Part shown: positions 44,383 through 53,640 of the stretch, piece by piece
Layout: each line of letters opens with the position of its first letter
How positions within the stretch are numbered: position 1 is the first letter of the stretch
Assembly (NCBI GenBank): GCA_023336205.1
Contig: JALQCR010000008.1
Coordinates: forward strand, 147,826 to 211,825
Length of the DNA stretch: 64,000 nt
Reading direction: 5' to 3'
DNA from: Pseudanabaena sp. Salubria-1
GTDB taxonomy: Bacteria; Cyanobacteriota; Cyanobacteriia; Pseudanabaenales; Pseudanabaenaceae
Notes under the pieces: model-generated
What the model was told of the DNA's origin: nothing
The model's input: only the letters and a program-made list of their open reading frames with translations
Databases searched by the model: none
Position numbers and translations under genes: made by a program

Positions 44383-44928
44383 TTATTTAATCTTGTCTTT
44401 GTGTTGAGGGCAAGAGATAGCCACACTAGCACCAAGGACAAAACCCGTATACTCTTTCAATTTAGTGAGTTTGTCCGCAGGGATAGAACTACCTTGCTTG
44501 TCAAATTCTTTTTCGAGTGCATCGGTTAGAGTTTTCATGGGAACACCTGAGTCAAGGGCTTTACAGGTTTCTGCTTCGACTAACCCAATGTACTTGATCC
44601 CACCAGTTGCTTCATACATTTCTTTGTATTCAGCTTGATCTTTGATAAGGGCATCAATATCTTTAGTTTTACCTTCAGAAGGAGCATCGGCTTTAGGTGA
44701 AGCATCGGCTTTAGGCGAAGCATCGGCTTTAGGCGAAGCATCGGCTTTAGGTGAAGCATCGGCTTTAGGTGAAGCATCAGCTTTAGGTGAAGCGTCGGCT
44801 TTAGGAGACTCTGAAGCAGCCACTGACGGCGAAGGAGCTGTTGGTGTAGCACTAGGCTGCTGACATGAAGCTAATGCCAATGCAATGGATACAGGCAATA
44901 ACAAACTACCAGCGAAGCGTTTAAGCAT
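44383..44928 (-). CDS. Lipoprotein with SPKADA repeats
   Basis: A 181-residue protein with a lipoprotein signal (LPVSIALALASC; Cys at 21), then a low-complexity linker of SPKADA hexapeptides repeated seven times and coded by near-perfect 18-bp repeats (44694-44802), and a C-terminal domain of about 95 residues with two Cys (AETCKALD, AISCPQH) that may form a disulfide. The C-terminal domain is unknown to me. The linker probably spans periplasm or peptidoglycan. Confidence 0.75.
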   Translation of the reverse strand: MLKRFAGSLLLPVSIALALASCQQPSATPTAPSPSVAASESPKADASPKADASPKADASPKADASPKADASPKADASPKADAPSEGKTKDIDALIKDQAEYKEMYEATGGIKYIGLVEAETCKALDSGVPMKTLTDALEKEFDKQGSSIPADKLTKLKEYTGFVLGASVAISCPQHKDKIK

Positions 44929-45563
44929 ATTTGATATTTTTGGAATAAGATTTATCAGCTTAATAATACTACCCTAACTATATTGCTCATATAGTACTTT
45001 TTGCTGCAACTTAAAGGTTACAGCGCTTTGCATTCAAGCCCAAACCAAGATAAATCATGAAAGCGTTGCTTAGTAACGCTTTCATGATTTATCTTGTGGC
45101 TCGTTTGATTGATAATTGCTGTAAGTAATTGTGCAAAATTACCAAAACCCGTAAAGTTGCGACCTTGTGGGCGTAACTTTACGGGTTTTACTTTGTAATT
45201 AATTATGCCTAGCTACTTCATTAAGAAACAGAGCTAAAACCTAAACCGACTGCACAGAGGGCGGTGCAGGTTTTAGAGTTTTATATTTAATTGGGTCTAG
45301 CTACTGCATCACTTATGAAGTTTGGTATTAGAAATTAAAAGCTTCATCTATACGATTAATATCAGATTTTTGACGGTAATTCTCATTATAAAACCAATTT
45401 TGGGTTTTATTGAAAGTCTGCCAAAGGCGGACTTTCAATAAAACCCATTTTTATAAGGAGAATTGCTGGATTTTTAGGAATTTTATTGACAATCGCACCA
45501 AAAATAAGAGTTGGGCTTATTATTTAGATTACATTTTGGCTTTACTTAGGTACACGAAGATTT
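44929..45563. other. Hairpin-rich intergenic region
   Basis: No gene seen in 635 bp. Long hairpins lie at 45046-45096 (22-bp arms), 45144-45189 (18-bp arms, one mismatch) and about 45382-45465 (nested, core CTGCCAAAGGCGG). CCTAAACCGACTGCACAG...GTGCAGG at about 45239-45278 is a further possible stem. Confidence 0.6.
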
Positions 45564-45816
45564 ATGTTTAATGCAACTGAACTGCTGATCGGTAACTTTG
45601 TTGAACAACTAAAGCTAGGATATCGCCGTACCTATGGCGGCTATCTACATGATTACGAAGATATCATCGGCTGGGCTGGCAACATGGCTCTGGAAAATAT
45701 TGCCAATAGTGATGCGCTCTACCACAATGTTGAACATACAATCTTAGTGACTCTAGTTGGTCAAGAAATTTTGCGTGGTAAGCATATCCGTGAAGGACGA
45801 GTCTCGCCTGAAGATT

Positions 45817-46755
45817 AGACCTCTTGCAGAACTGAAAATTAATCCAGAGCAGAGAAAGTTTTAGAAGCAACAAGAGCGACTTCAAAGTTATAAATGGCGG
45901 CAATCAAATTACAACGCAAACCAAAACGACGACGACGATTACGATAAGGTAAAGAGAGAATCTTAAAAATCTTCAAGCGACGATTAACATGCTCAATCGC
46001 AATACGTTGACGTGCAAGTTGGCGATTAAAACGCTTATCCTCCTTGGATAATGAGCCATTTTGAGGCTTTTTGATAGGAATTTGCGAGTTAGGATGCAAC
46101 TTTTGTAAGCCTTGATAACCCTTGTCTGCCAAACCTTGTGTCTGTGCGTGAAAATGAACTCCACTTGCCTTGAATAATGAGAAATCATGCTGCTTGCCCT
46201 TACCGTAAGCGGTACAAACTATCTTGAAATTAGTCAGATCGACCACCAATTGGGCTTTGAGGGCATGATGCTTTTTCTTACCGCTATAAAAATGTTTCTG
46301 GTGATATTTAGGGCGCTCAACCTTTGTCTCAGTTACATCAATGGCAATTATGGCTGGAGCCTTCTCCTGCCATAATGACTTTTTTCCTGCTAACCGAAAC
46401 TTTTTCGATTTAATTAAGACATTTTCTACTTTTTTGACGATGCGGCAAATCGTCGATTCTGACACTTCCCAGTCGCTAGCAATATGAAAATAGGTGCGAT
46501 ATTCACGCCAATACTGCAAAGTAACCAATATTTGGTCTTCTAGACTTAGCTTTGGTTCTACACCACCTTGTCCTTTGCTTTGGGCTGCTTGTTGCATTAG
46601 TTCCGTCATTTGAGCAAATGTTTCTCTTCTTACTCCAAATAACCGTTTAAATTCTGTCGCTGATAGATTTTGACTGGCTTCGTATTTCATCGCTTAATTT
46701 GAGTTCTGATAAAAAGCTTATAAATCTAACATGTTTTTGGTTCTGCAAGAGGTCT
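45817..46755 (-). mobile_element. IS5-family insertion sequence (ISL2-like)
   Basis: A 939-bp element with perfect 16-bp terminal inverted repeats AGACCTCTTGCAGAAC / GTTCTGCAAGAGGTCT and a 3-bp target duplication ATT (45814-45816, 46756-46758). The ANT form fits the ISL2 group. Confidence 0.92.
45839..46690 (-). CDS. IS5-family (DDE_Tnp_4-type) transposase
   Basis: A 283-residue transposase with an N-terminal helix-turn-helix (DWEVSESTICRIVKKVENVL) and a DDE domain: AIIAIDVTETKVERP (first Asp), GLADKGYQGL (second Asp) and QRIAIEHVNRRLKIFKIL (Glu). It is complete, so the element may be mobile. The gene is oriented opposite to the HD gene it interrupts. Confidence 0.93.
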   Translation of the reverse strand: MKYEASQNLSATEFKRLFGVRRETFAQMTELMQQAAQSKGQGGVEPKLSLEDQILVTLQYWREYRTYFHIASDWEVSESTICRIVKKVENVLIKSKKFRLAGKKSLWQEKAPAIIAIDVTETKVERPKYHQKHFYSGKKKHHALKAQLVVDLTNFKIVCTAYGKGKQHDFSLFKASGVHFHAQTQGLADKGYQGLQKLHPNSQIPIKKPQNGSLSKEDKRFNRQLARQRIAIEHVNRRLKIFKILSLPYRNRRRRFGLRCNLIAAIYNFEVALVASKTFSALD

Positions 46756-47349
46756 ATTGGTTGCATTACATTATTTCACTTGTTTGCCATGACATTGGCT
46801 ATGTTAAGGGGGTTTGCCTCCAAGATGGAGGCGGTAAGTATGCTACTGGTATCGGCGAAGCGATGGTAGAACTGCCCGCAGGAGCATCAGATGCAGGGCT
46901 AACGCCATACCATGTCGATCGCGCAAAACTGTTTGTAAATCAGCGCTTTGCTAATCACGCTTTAATTAAGGCTGAAAAAATTTGCCGTAATATCGAGTTG
47001 ACCAGATTTCCTGTGCCAAAAACTGGCGACCATCAGGATACTACGCATTTTGCAGGTTTGGTGCGATCGGCAGATTTGATCGGACAGCTTAGCGATCCCC
47101 GTTATCTCAAAAAAATTGGGGCTTTATTTTATGAGTTTGAAGAAACTGGTGTAAATATAGCGCTTGGCTATGCTCACCCAGGAGACTTACGCCGCAACTA
47201 TCCTAAATTTTATTGGACAAGTGTATATCCATTTGTTAAAGATGCTCTTTACTACTTGTCTCTAACTCAGCAAGGTCAAGAGATTGTAGCGCACCTTTAT
47301 TCCAACGTTTTTGTAGTTGAACATGAGAAGCCAGAATATCAAGCATAAT

Positions 47350-47394
47350 CCACAAAAAAAGAGAGTTCCCTTTGGGAACTCTCTTTTTTTGTGG
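47350..47394. terminator. Bidirectional hairpin terminator
   Basis: A perfect 21-bp inverted repeat, loop ttt, with A7 and T7 outer runs, between the convergent HD gene and psbO. Confidence 0.9.
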
Positions 47395-47400
47395 ACAAAT

Positions 47401-48243
47401 TTAAGAGTTAACTTTGCCGTAAAATATGCCGCGAATGATTACTTCCTTAGGCTCAACACCACCAAGGTCGTTGTCAGAGGTTTGCTCAGTCTCAAAAGTA
47501 CCAGCGATTTCGCCAGTATCAGCATTTAGCTTAGCAATTTGCAAAGACATAGTACCTTTAGAGGTGGAGTCATCCTTTACGCTTCTGTTATCAAAAGAAT
47601 TACGCTTTGCAGGTAATGCTTCAGCAGAGTCATAACCGATCGCTAGACCGCGACCCTTAGGATCGATAAAACCTGAACCACGATAGGTAGGAACATCGGT
47701 AGAACCAACAAAGTCAACCGATGTGGTTATGCCATTTACCCCAGAAGCAGTTTTGGCATTGAAACCTTTAATGGTGAACAAAATTGCTACCAGTTCACCA
47801 CCAGGCATTTTGACGGTGATGGGTTGATAGTCTAGACCATCAGTTTCAATTAGGCTGAGGCTACCATCACTGTTACCAGTTACAGTTGCTTTTACAAAGT
47901 CAAGGCTAGATGTTGAGCGAGTCATCAACTTGCTAGCAACAAACTCAGATTTTTTGCGCTTGTTGCTGGACTCTTCTTTGACAAAGAATGAAGTTGGCTC
48001 TAGACAAAGATCTGTAATTTCCACAGATTGTCCTGCACCAACAGAAATAAAGTTACGACCACCGCGAGATGAACCCAAGATATCAGAGCATTTGTTCGCC
48101 AAACCAGTATTTACAATTTGGTCATAGGTCAAACCTGGTTCAACAGCTGCGATCGCATTAGTAGCAAACAGACCGCTTACTACTAACATACATAGACTGA
48201 TACACAATGTAAAAATTGCTTTCGTAAAACTACGAAATTTCAT
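47401..48243 (-). CDS. psbO: Photosystem II manganese-stabilising protein PsbO
   Basis: A 280-residue precursor: signal peptide with cleavage near ATNAIA-AVE (residue about 33), then LTYDQIVNTGLANKCSDI (the conserved LTYDQI, first Cys), DLCLEPTSFFVKEE (second Cys, disulfide) and the barrel motifs RGSGFIDPKGRGLAIGYDSA, KGTMSLQIAKLNADTGEIAG, and C-terminal KEVIIRGIFYG. PsbO sits on the lumenal side of PSII and stabilises the Mn4CaO5 cluster. It is monocistronic with its own terminator. Confidence 0.98.
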   Translation of the reverse strand: MKFRSFTKAIFTLCISLCMLVVSGLFATNAIAAVEPGLTYDQIVNTGLANKCSDILGSSRGGRNFISVGAGQSVEITDLCLEPTSFFVKEESSNKRKKSEFVASKLMTRSTSSLDFVKATVTGNSDGSLSLIETDGLDYQPITVKMPGGELVAILFTIKGFNAKTASGVNGITTSVDFVGSTDVPTYRGSGFIDPKGRGLAIGYDSAEALPAKRNSFDNRSVKDDSTSKGTMSLQIAKLNADTGEIAGTFETEQTSDNDLGGVEPKEVIIRGIFYGKVNS

Positions 48244-48476
48244 AAATAACCTCTTTTTAATTTAACGGGATTTAACGGTTAGTATTTTAGAGTTAAGACG
48301 GATTGCGCAAAGCACAGCCTATGATAACTCTGTTAAAAATACGATCTAGTTTGGGATTTTAAATTGAGATCGTTAAGGAGTTGGTGTTGCTTTAGACTAG
48401 CCATAGGGGTTAGCTAACTAAAGACTTAATTTATAAAATTCCAATCACCATATTATCGCGCACGAGGGTACTTAGC

Positions 48477-48809
48477 TTGGCACAAACTGAAATCCAATCA
48501 CAGAACCAATCACAACCGAGGCAAACTGCAAATTTATCTGAGCTTGATTCGATCAGCGATCGTCTATGGCAAATTGCTCAAGATCAGCAAAGCGATGCAG
48601 CTAGTCTTTTGCAAATTTTACGAGTCCTAGAAGTAATCCATAAGCGCATTCGCGATGATTTGTTTCAACCTGCCTTACCAACTAGTCGCCACGAACTGTT
48701 TAATCTTTTACGCGATATTGAGACAAATGGTGGTTGGCCACATATTTATCGCATGAAAATTAATGAAATTTGTCGCTATTTAGAACAACCCGAAGAATTA
48801 GAACAATAA
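48477..48809 (+). CDS. Conserved-looking small cyanobacterial protein
   Basis: A 110-residue protein starting with TTG at 48477; the first 20 residues are Q/N-rich and probably disordered, then a helical domain (DSISDRLWQIAQDQQSDAAS; LLQILRVLEVIHKRIRDDLF) and GGWPHIYRMKINEICRYLEQ. No family recognised. It is followed by a hairpin that could terminate it. Confidence 0.7.
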   Translation: MAQTEIQSQNQSQPRQTANLSELDSISDRLWQIAQDQQSDAASLLQILRVLEVIHKRIRDDLFQPALPTSRHELFNLLRDIETNGGWPHIYRMKINEICRYLEQPEELEQ

Positions 48810-48826
48810 ATGGGGGGATCTAATAC

Positions 48827-48862
48827 CAAAACACAAAATGGCATAGCCATTTTGTGTTTTTA
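48827..48862. terminator. Hairpin after the 48477 gene
   Basis: AAAACACAAAATGGC pairs with GCCATTTTGTGTTTT, loop ATA; T-rich right arm. Confidence 0.75.
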
Positions 48863-48889
48863 AGACCCTTACTGGACTGGGGTTTTAAT

Positions 48890-49013
48890 TCACAGAAGTG
48901 TCGGCACACTTTGGTAGTCCTAAAAAAGAATTTATTATGATAAGGATAGGCGGCGCTTCGCGCCGCCTATCCTTATCTATTTAGCAATACCCACACTTTT
49001 GTGAACTGGTATA
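48890..49013 (-). repeat. TTCACAAAAGTGTG repeat interrupted by a GGCGGCGC hairpin
   Basis: The outer parts (TTAATTCACAGAAGTGTCGG; CACACTTTTGTGAACTGGTA) match, on the opposite strand, the repeat at 60153-60215. Between them lies an 18-bp-arm hairpin (48939-48977, loop ttc, core GGCGGCGCTTCGCGCCGCC). Confidence 0.75.
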
Positions 49014-49039
49014 ACAAGGAGCATTATTTAAGTTTGTAC

Positions 49040-49080
49040 CAAAAAGCAGAAGAGGCATTTTAAGCTTCTTCTGCTTTTTG
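49040..49080 (-). terminator. Terminator of petG
   Basis: CAAAAAGCAGAAGA (49040-49053) pairs with TCTTCTGCTTTTTG (49067-49080), 15 bp after the petG stop on the minus strand. Confidence 0.75.
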
Positions 49081-49095
49081 ATTTTTATATTGCTA

Positions 49096-49194
49096 CTAGA
49101 CTCGACGATATTGCTGATAAGCAGCAAAAAACAGTCCGCCAAGGGTAATGAAGATTAGACCGAGGCAAATGCCTGACAAAATTGGTTCTACCAT
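49096..49194 (-). CDS. petG: Cytochrome b6f complex subunit PetG
   Basis: A 32-residue [23 protein letters not shown] then [12 protein letters not shown]. This is the single-helix PetG subunit (family consensus opens MVEPLLSGIVLGLIP), needed for assembly or stability of the cytochrome b6f complex in the thylakoid membrane. One membrane helix spans about residues 5-26. It is monocistronic with a terminator; psbO lies about 0.85 kb away on the same strand, but the two are separate units. Confidence 0.93.
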   Translation of the reverse strand: MVEPILSGICLGLIFITLGGLFFAAYQQYRRV

Positions 49195-49272
49195 AAATAT
49201 TTATTAAATTCACTGACTTATATAGTTTACTTTAGCAATTCTCATTATGAAAATCAGTTTTTGTATTTTTAG

Positions 49273-49305
49273 TAAAAATGGCGGCGCGAAGCGCCGCCAT
49301 TTTTA
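49273..49305. repeat. GGCGGCGC-core hairpin
   Basis: A perfect 15-bp inverted repeat, loop gaa, same core as at 20586; outer arms TAAAAAT. It lies between petG and the end of the SGNH gene, which it may terminate. Confidence 0.9.
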
Positions 49306-49338
49306 TAAGGTATTGTGAAAACACGAAATGGTGTAGTT

Positions 49339-50772
49339 CTACGGAATAACCAGTGAACGTAGAAGACCAGACTGATTAGGTTCTGGCGTAATAACGGGCT
49401 GGGGCGATGGGGCGATTGTTCTTGCATCCACATCCCCACTTAGAGCATTTGGAGCAGGCTGTACCAAAAAGAGCTGTTCGCTACTTTCATATAATTTCTG
49501 AGCCAATACATCATTGGCAGCTTCAGTCAGATGGATGGGATCGATGAAGGCTTGCTGTTTAGTATTTTGAAACAGCTGATAAAAACTAACAAATTTGGTC
49601 TTGATCGGGCTATTGCTAAGAGCTTGTTCGGTGAGCATGTAAGCATTAGTGGCACGATCGCTATATTCCTTACCCAAAGATTTTAGAATACCCTCTTCTT
49701 CCTTGGTTAAAGATTTTTGCTTACCTGTGATTTCTGGCTGAAGAATGATCAAAGCAGGAATATTGTTAGCTAGCCTCGTCATTTGCTGAGTATTGTAGAG
49801 ATATCGGTCAACTCTTTTTTGAATTTCTTTAGGATCTTTGCTGAGTTGTTCAGCATTAAAAACTTGATATTCAGAGCTAAATGTACGGATATCTGCTGGT
49901 ATTACCCATTTTTGCCAAGCTTTGACTAGATAAAGCGAATTTAGCCAATTACTAAATTGCTGGGTTTGATGTTGTCGATATTGGGCTAGTGGATCACGTA
50001 GCATTTGCTCAATATTTCCGATTTCGCGAGCAGTCTGATTGCTAGGCGATCGCAAATCTTCATAGCCATCAAGGATCAGCAGTGCATTGGGACTATATGT
50101 CATCACCTTATGCGCTAACAGAGCAAGTTCATTGCCAGAGCTATAGCCAGGAGCCGCCGCCGCAATTACCCGATAGCTGCCATCACGAATGCGCGGAGGT
50201 AAAGCTCGCATGGCTTCAATTTGATCGGCAAAGTAGGGGATTTCTTTGGGCTTAAACTTTTCGGGACTGCTGTTCTGAGCACGGACGCGCTCGTTGAGCA
50301 ATTTCTCAACCTTAAAAGCCAAGGCTTTTTGGTTCTTTTCCGCCATATTTGTAAAAGCAGTGGAGCCGCCAACCAAAAAAACACGGATTTCGTTAGGAGG
50401 CTTGACAACAGGTACGGATGAATCTTGGCGAAAGCCCTGATCGTTGATTTGCCAATAATCACTACTCTGACTGGGCAGCAATTCATAACCCAATAGAGGA
50501 CTGCGCTTTACTTGGAGCTGACCTGCATCTGGTAATCCAGGGTAGTTATTACCACTTGAGTCCTGCAACTTAAAGGCGTAGGACTGGGCGATCGCCACAG
50601 TTTTATTGGGGGCGAGCTGGTTGTTACTACCTGTTGCTAAAACTGCTCCCCGCGCAATTAGTTCCGCCAAAACTAATAGTAATGGCAGACCAATTAGGAG
50701 CAGAAGCAGAGTATTTCGCAACCAAGATTTGCGCTTGGATTGCCAAGAAGTTGTATATTGGGGTCTACGCAT
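49339..50772 (-). CDS. Membrane-anchored SGNH-hydrolase-like protein
   Basis: A 477-residue protein with an N-terminal membrane helix (NTLLLLLIGLPLLLVLAELI, about 20-39), then an SGNH/GDSL-like domain: block I VFLVGGSTAFTN (Ser nucleophile in GGST), AAAPGYSSGNELALLAHKVM (block II Gly), LLILDGYEDLRS (block III position) and DPIHLTEAANDVLAQKL (Asp/His block V). Such proteins often add or remove acyl groups on exopolysaccharides or lipids. Export outside the membrane is inferred. The C-terminus is P/Q-rich. Confidence 0.8.
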   Translation of the reverse strand: MRRPQYTTSWQSKRKSWLRNTLLLLLIGLPLLLVLAELIARGAVLATGSNNQLAPNKTVAIAQSYAFKLQDSSGNNYPGLPDAGQLQVKRSPLLGYELLPSQSSDYWQINDQGFRQDSSVPVVKPPNEIRVFLVGGSTAFTNMAEKNQKALAFKVEKLLNERVRAQNSSPEKFKPKEIPYFADQIEAMRALPPRIRDGSYRVIAAAAPGYSSGNELALLAHKVMTYSPNALLILDGYEDLRSPSNQTAREIGNIEQMLRDPLAQYRQHQTQQFSNWLNSLYLVKAWQKWVIPADIRTFSSEYQVFNAEQLSKDPKEIQKRVDRYLYNTQQMTRLANNIPALIILQPEITGKQKSLTKEEEGILKSLGKEYSDRATNAYMLTEQALSNSPIKTKFVSFYQLFQNTKQQAFIDPIHLTEAANDVLAQKLYESSEQLFLVQPAPNALSGDVDARTIAPSPQPVITPEPNQSGLLRSLVIP

Positions 50773-50814
50773 GACTAGGCTACTGGTGTGCAGCTTTACA
50801 GCTTATAACAATTA

Positions 50815-52340
50815 ACTGGACTTTAGACTAAAAAGAAGAAAAGAAAGGCAGGAAGTGAATGTCACAAACTGCCAAAAGAGCAATGATCAATAAACCAAAT
50901 TGACATTGACTACTATGATTTTCCAAAAATTACAAGAATTTCGCAAGTCGATATATGAATACCTAGGAACAGGAAAAGATGCAGTATTTGAATTAATGGA
51001 TGCCGTCCTGACAAGTCCGAGCATTAGCTCGTATGTGAGTCTGTCAATGAATCCATTATTTCGGCGAAAATGGTCAAGTATTTATGAGGGACTGCGCGAT
51101 AGCCGACCAGCAAGAGGAAAGTTGATGAAACTAATGGTGCAAGAGATCCCAACCGAAGAGCAACCTTGTCTGGCTGGAGATAATAGCGTGTGGTTGCGAC
51201 CAGATGCGGAAACGCTGAAGGAAAGAGGATTCCATCATGGCAAAGACGAAAGTATCGGCGTAGGACAAAGCTACAGCACGTTGGCGTGGATTCCCGAAGC
51301 AAGTGGGAGTTGGGCGCTACCGATAAAACATGAGCGGATCACCAGTTTCGAGACTCCTGTGAGTAAAGCTGCCTTCCAACTCAAACAAGTCACAAAGCAG
51401 TTAAGCGTACGCCCCCTAGCTGTCTATGACCGAGGATATGGGAATGCAAGTTTTGTGAAAGCAACAGCGAATATTGAGGCGGATTTATTACTACGTTTGG
51501 CATCTAATCGCTGTGTTTGGGGAGTTCCGTCTGCCTATAGCGGTCGTGGTGCACCTTGTAAACATGGGCATAAATTCAAACTGAATGCCCCAGAAACTTG
51601 GGCTGGGGCAGCCACCACTATAGAAATTACAGACCCAAAAATAGGTCGGGTACGGGTAACTTATTGGCGTGACTTTCATTTCCGTACTTCTCCAGAAAGA
51701 CCGATGCAGATTTTTAGAATTGAGGTGATTGAACCCTTGGGGCGCAACCGTAAGTTTCAGCCCATGTGGTTGGCTTGGTTGGGTAAAACTATGCCTGCTT
51801 TGGAAACTCTTTGGTTAAAATACTTGCGTCGCTTTGCCATAGAGCATTGGTATCGTTTTGCCAAGCAACGGTTACATTGGACTCTGCCCCAGATTACCTC
51901 TACTCAGGCGGCTGAGCGTTGGAGTGCTTTGATGCCTTTAATGACTTGGCAACTTTGGTTCGCTCGTCTCGATTGTGTTGATGCTCCTTTACCTTGGCAG
52001 TCTCCTCAGGATAATCTTGCTCCTGGTCGTGTCGCTCAATCATTTGCGGTAATTATTGCCGCGATTGGTACTCCTGCAATCCCTCCTAAACTACGCGGTA
52101 AATCGCCCGGACGCTCCTTAGGCGATCGCCTTCCTCCTCGTATTCGCTATCCGACTGTTAAAAAACACGCCTCAAAAAGAAAGAAAACTGAAAAGACTCC
52201 TGCGCCAACCCATCCAATTGCCATTTAGGTTCTGCTTCTCTTCTCAATTTTGAGCTGGATTTTGCTATTGCAAGCTCCTGCTCAATTTTCTCGTGTCTTT
52301 TGGTTCCTCTCTCATACCTGCCCATTAGTCCAAACTAAAG
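50815..52340 (+). mobile_element. 1,526-bp insertion sequence, copy 1
   Basis: Starts ACTGGACTTTAGACTAAAAA and ends TAGTCCAAACTAAAG. Same length and sequence as the copy at 55285, on inspection identical. Direct repeats CAATT occur at 50809-50813 (one base before the element) and 52341-52345. The element lies 42 bp upstream of the SGNH gene start, possibly separating it from its promoter. Confidence 0.88.
50915..52228 (+). CDS. DDE transposase, copy 1
   Basis: A 437-residue transposase from the ATG at 50915 (a TTG at 50900 is in frame). CLAGDNSVWLRPDA (first Asp), LAVYDRGYGNASF (second Asp) and RRFAIEHWYRFAKQRLHWTL (Glu) form a DDE active site in the IS4/IS701-like superfamily. It ends with a basic tail (KKHASKRKKTEK). 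I cannot place it firmly in one IS family. Confidence 0.9.
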   Translation: MIFQKLQEFRKSIYEYLGTGKDAVFELMDAVLTSPSISSYVSLSMNPLFRRKWSSIYEGLRDSRPARGKLMKLMVQEIPTEEQPCLAGDNSVWLRPDAETLKERGFHHGKDESIGVGQSYSTLAWIPEASGSWALPIKHERITSFETPVSKAAFQLKQVTKQLSVRPLAVYDRGYGNASFVKATANIEADLLLRLASNRCVWGVPSAYSGRGAPCKHGHKFKLNAPETWAGAATTIEITDPKIGRVRVTYWRDFHFRTSPERPMQIFRIEVIEPLGRNRKFQPMWLAWLGKTMPALETLWLKYLRRFAIEHWYRFAKQRLHWTLPQITSTQAAERWSALMPLMTWQLWFARLDCVDAPLPWQSPQDNLAPGRVAQSFAVIIAAIGTPAIPPKLRGKSPGRSLGDRLPPRIRYPTVKKHASKRKKTEKTPAPTHPIAI

Positions 52341-52384
52341 CAATTTATCTCTTAATCTCAAATAAGTTCAATTGGGGCAAAGCA

Positions 52385-52768
52385 TCATTTGAGTTGAATT
52401 AATTCAATTTTGTAACCATCGGGATCTTCGACAAAGGCTATTTCCGTTGTGCCATGCTTCATGGGTCCTGGTTCACGGGAGATTTTACCGCCTTTCTCAC
52501 GAATGGCTTCACAAGCGGTATAAATGTTTTCCATGCCCAAAGCAATATGCCCATAGCCAGTGCCAATGTCATAGGCGTTGGTATCCCAGTTATGGGTTAG
52601 CTCAATGACAGCATTGCTTGATTCATCGCCATAACCTACAAAAGCGAGGGTAAAGCGACCATCAGGATAGTCTTTGCGGCGCAAGATCTTCATGCCAAGG
52701 ACATTGCTATAAAAATCCAGCGATCGCTCTAGATCACCAACTCGAATCATTGTGTGTAAAACGCGCAT
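52385..52768 (-). CDS. gloA: Lactoylglutathione lyase (glyoxalase I)
   Basis: A 127-residue GloA. Metal ligands are His5 ([10 protein letters not shown]), Glu56 (VIELTHNW), His74 (GYGHIALG) and Glu122 (GYKIELIQ), the pattern of the Ni-type enzyme. It converts the methylglyoxal-glutathione hemithioacetal to S-lactoylglutathione, a detoxification step important during carbon overflow. It lies between two identical IS copies. Confidence 0.95.
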   Translation of the reverse strand: MRVLHTMIRVGDLERSLDFYSNVLGMKILRRKDYPDGRFTLAFVGYGDESSNAVIELTHNWDTNAYDIGTGYGHIALGMENIYTACEAIREKGGKISREPGPMKHGTTEIAFVEDPDGYKIELIQLK

Positions 52769-52824
52769 TTTAGTTTTCCTTTAAAGTTTTTTGTTAGAGA
52801 TATGCTTTACATGTCTCTAACATT

Positions 52825-53280
52825 TTAACGATCATAATCTTCATCATCTAGACTCTTAGGCTCAACTAACCAGTCAGAGTTTTGTCCACCAATAATTACT
52901 TCTTCGATCGCGACATATTCTTTATCAAACTGGCGCAAGGCGTTTACTAAAGTATCGATCGCGATCGCATCAGTTGTGCCTAGATCAACCCAACATCTTG
53001 CCCATTCGTTTTCGTATTCTAGATCAGTCATATTATGCATAACTGACATCATCTCGTCGTCGGCAGCTTGGTTGTCATAGTCAAAATAGCTAACATCCAC
53101 CCCAGATTCCAGCACCTGCATATTACAAGCATTGAAACCGCCTAGTTTACCCAGCAAAAACCAAGAGTTAAATACTTCGTCTAACAGTTGTTTTTCTTGC
53201 TGAGATGGAATTTCACTAAACTTGATCCAGATCCATAAGTCGAACCAATCACATTCTCGAAATCTAACTTCCATAACCAA
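52825..53280 (-). CDS. DUF3531-like protein
   Basis: A 151-residue protein: MEVRFRECDWFDLWIWIKFS, EVFNSWFLLGKLGGFNACNM, DVSYFDYDNQAAD, EYENEWARCWVDLGTTDAIA and a C-terminal FDKEYVAIEEVIIGGQNSDW. I recognise this as the DUF3531 family, conserved in cyanobacteria and plant chloroplasts, of unknown function. No partner genes are apparent, and it is upstream of gloA on the same strand with 56 bp between. Confidence 0.7.
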   Translation of the reverse strand: MVMEVRFRECDWFDLWIWIKFSEIPSQQEKQLLDEVFNSWFLLGKLGGFNACNMQVLESGVDVSYFDYDNQAADDEMMSVMHNMTDLEYENEWARCWVDLGTTDAIAIDTLVNALRQFDKEYVAIEEVIIGGQNSDWLVEPKSLDDEDYDR

Positions 53281-53634
53281 CTTGTAGATCTTTCAAAAAT
53301 CTCGATAACAACATGTCGATACTAGTTTAGGCGATCGCGCCCAACTATCTTTTGAAAACTGCGGATACTACTGTTGGGGCTTGTGATAATGGACGATGAT
53401 CGCCTGTTTTAAATTCTTTCGCGTTTGATGATTCTCCAAATCTCAGAATATGTAGTATCATCCATCCAACTAATTTGCATAACTAGACTTTCTACTACTC
53501 TTGTAAGATGTTTAGCAGTTTGTAACGATAAGTTACGATACAGTGCTAGAGTTAAATGCAAATTAGTCTAAAAGACTTAAGAACCCTATACGAAGTTCTT
53601 GAGTAAATTTTAAGCAATGTGTTGAGTCCCATCT
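53281..53634. other. Intergenic region between divergent genes
   Basis: About 350 bp between the DUF3531-like and LCP genes. GTAACGATAAGTTAC (53522-53536) is a short inverted repeat about 100 bp before the LCP start and might be an operator; no gene or RNA seen. Confidence 0.4.
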
Positions 53635-53640
53635 TTGCTC

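Larger units (their letters stand above)
45564..47348 (+). pseudogene. HD-domain phosphohydrolase gene split by an IS5-type element
   Basis: The 5' piece (45564-45816) encodes 84 residues ending GRVSPED, including YHNVEHT; the 3' piece (46759-47348) begins WLHYIISLVCHDIGYVKG. Removing the IS and one ATT copy restores a 280-residue ORF without shift. The HD residues are then in place (H in YHNVEH; HD in CHDIGY), so the ancestral protein was a metal-dependent phosphohydrolase, possibly acting on nucleotides. As it stands the gene is inactive, unless the IS is lost precisely. Confidence 0.9.

Noticed and set aside
44642..44863. Open frames antisense to the lipoprotein gene (GEASAL repeats)
   Set aside because: They are mirror reading of the 18-bp repeat and have no coding features of their own.
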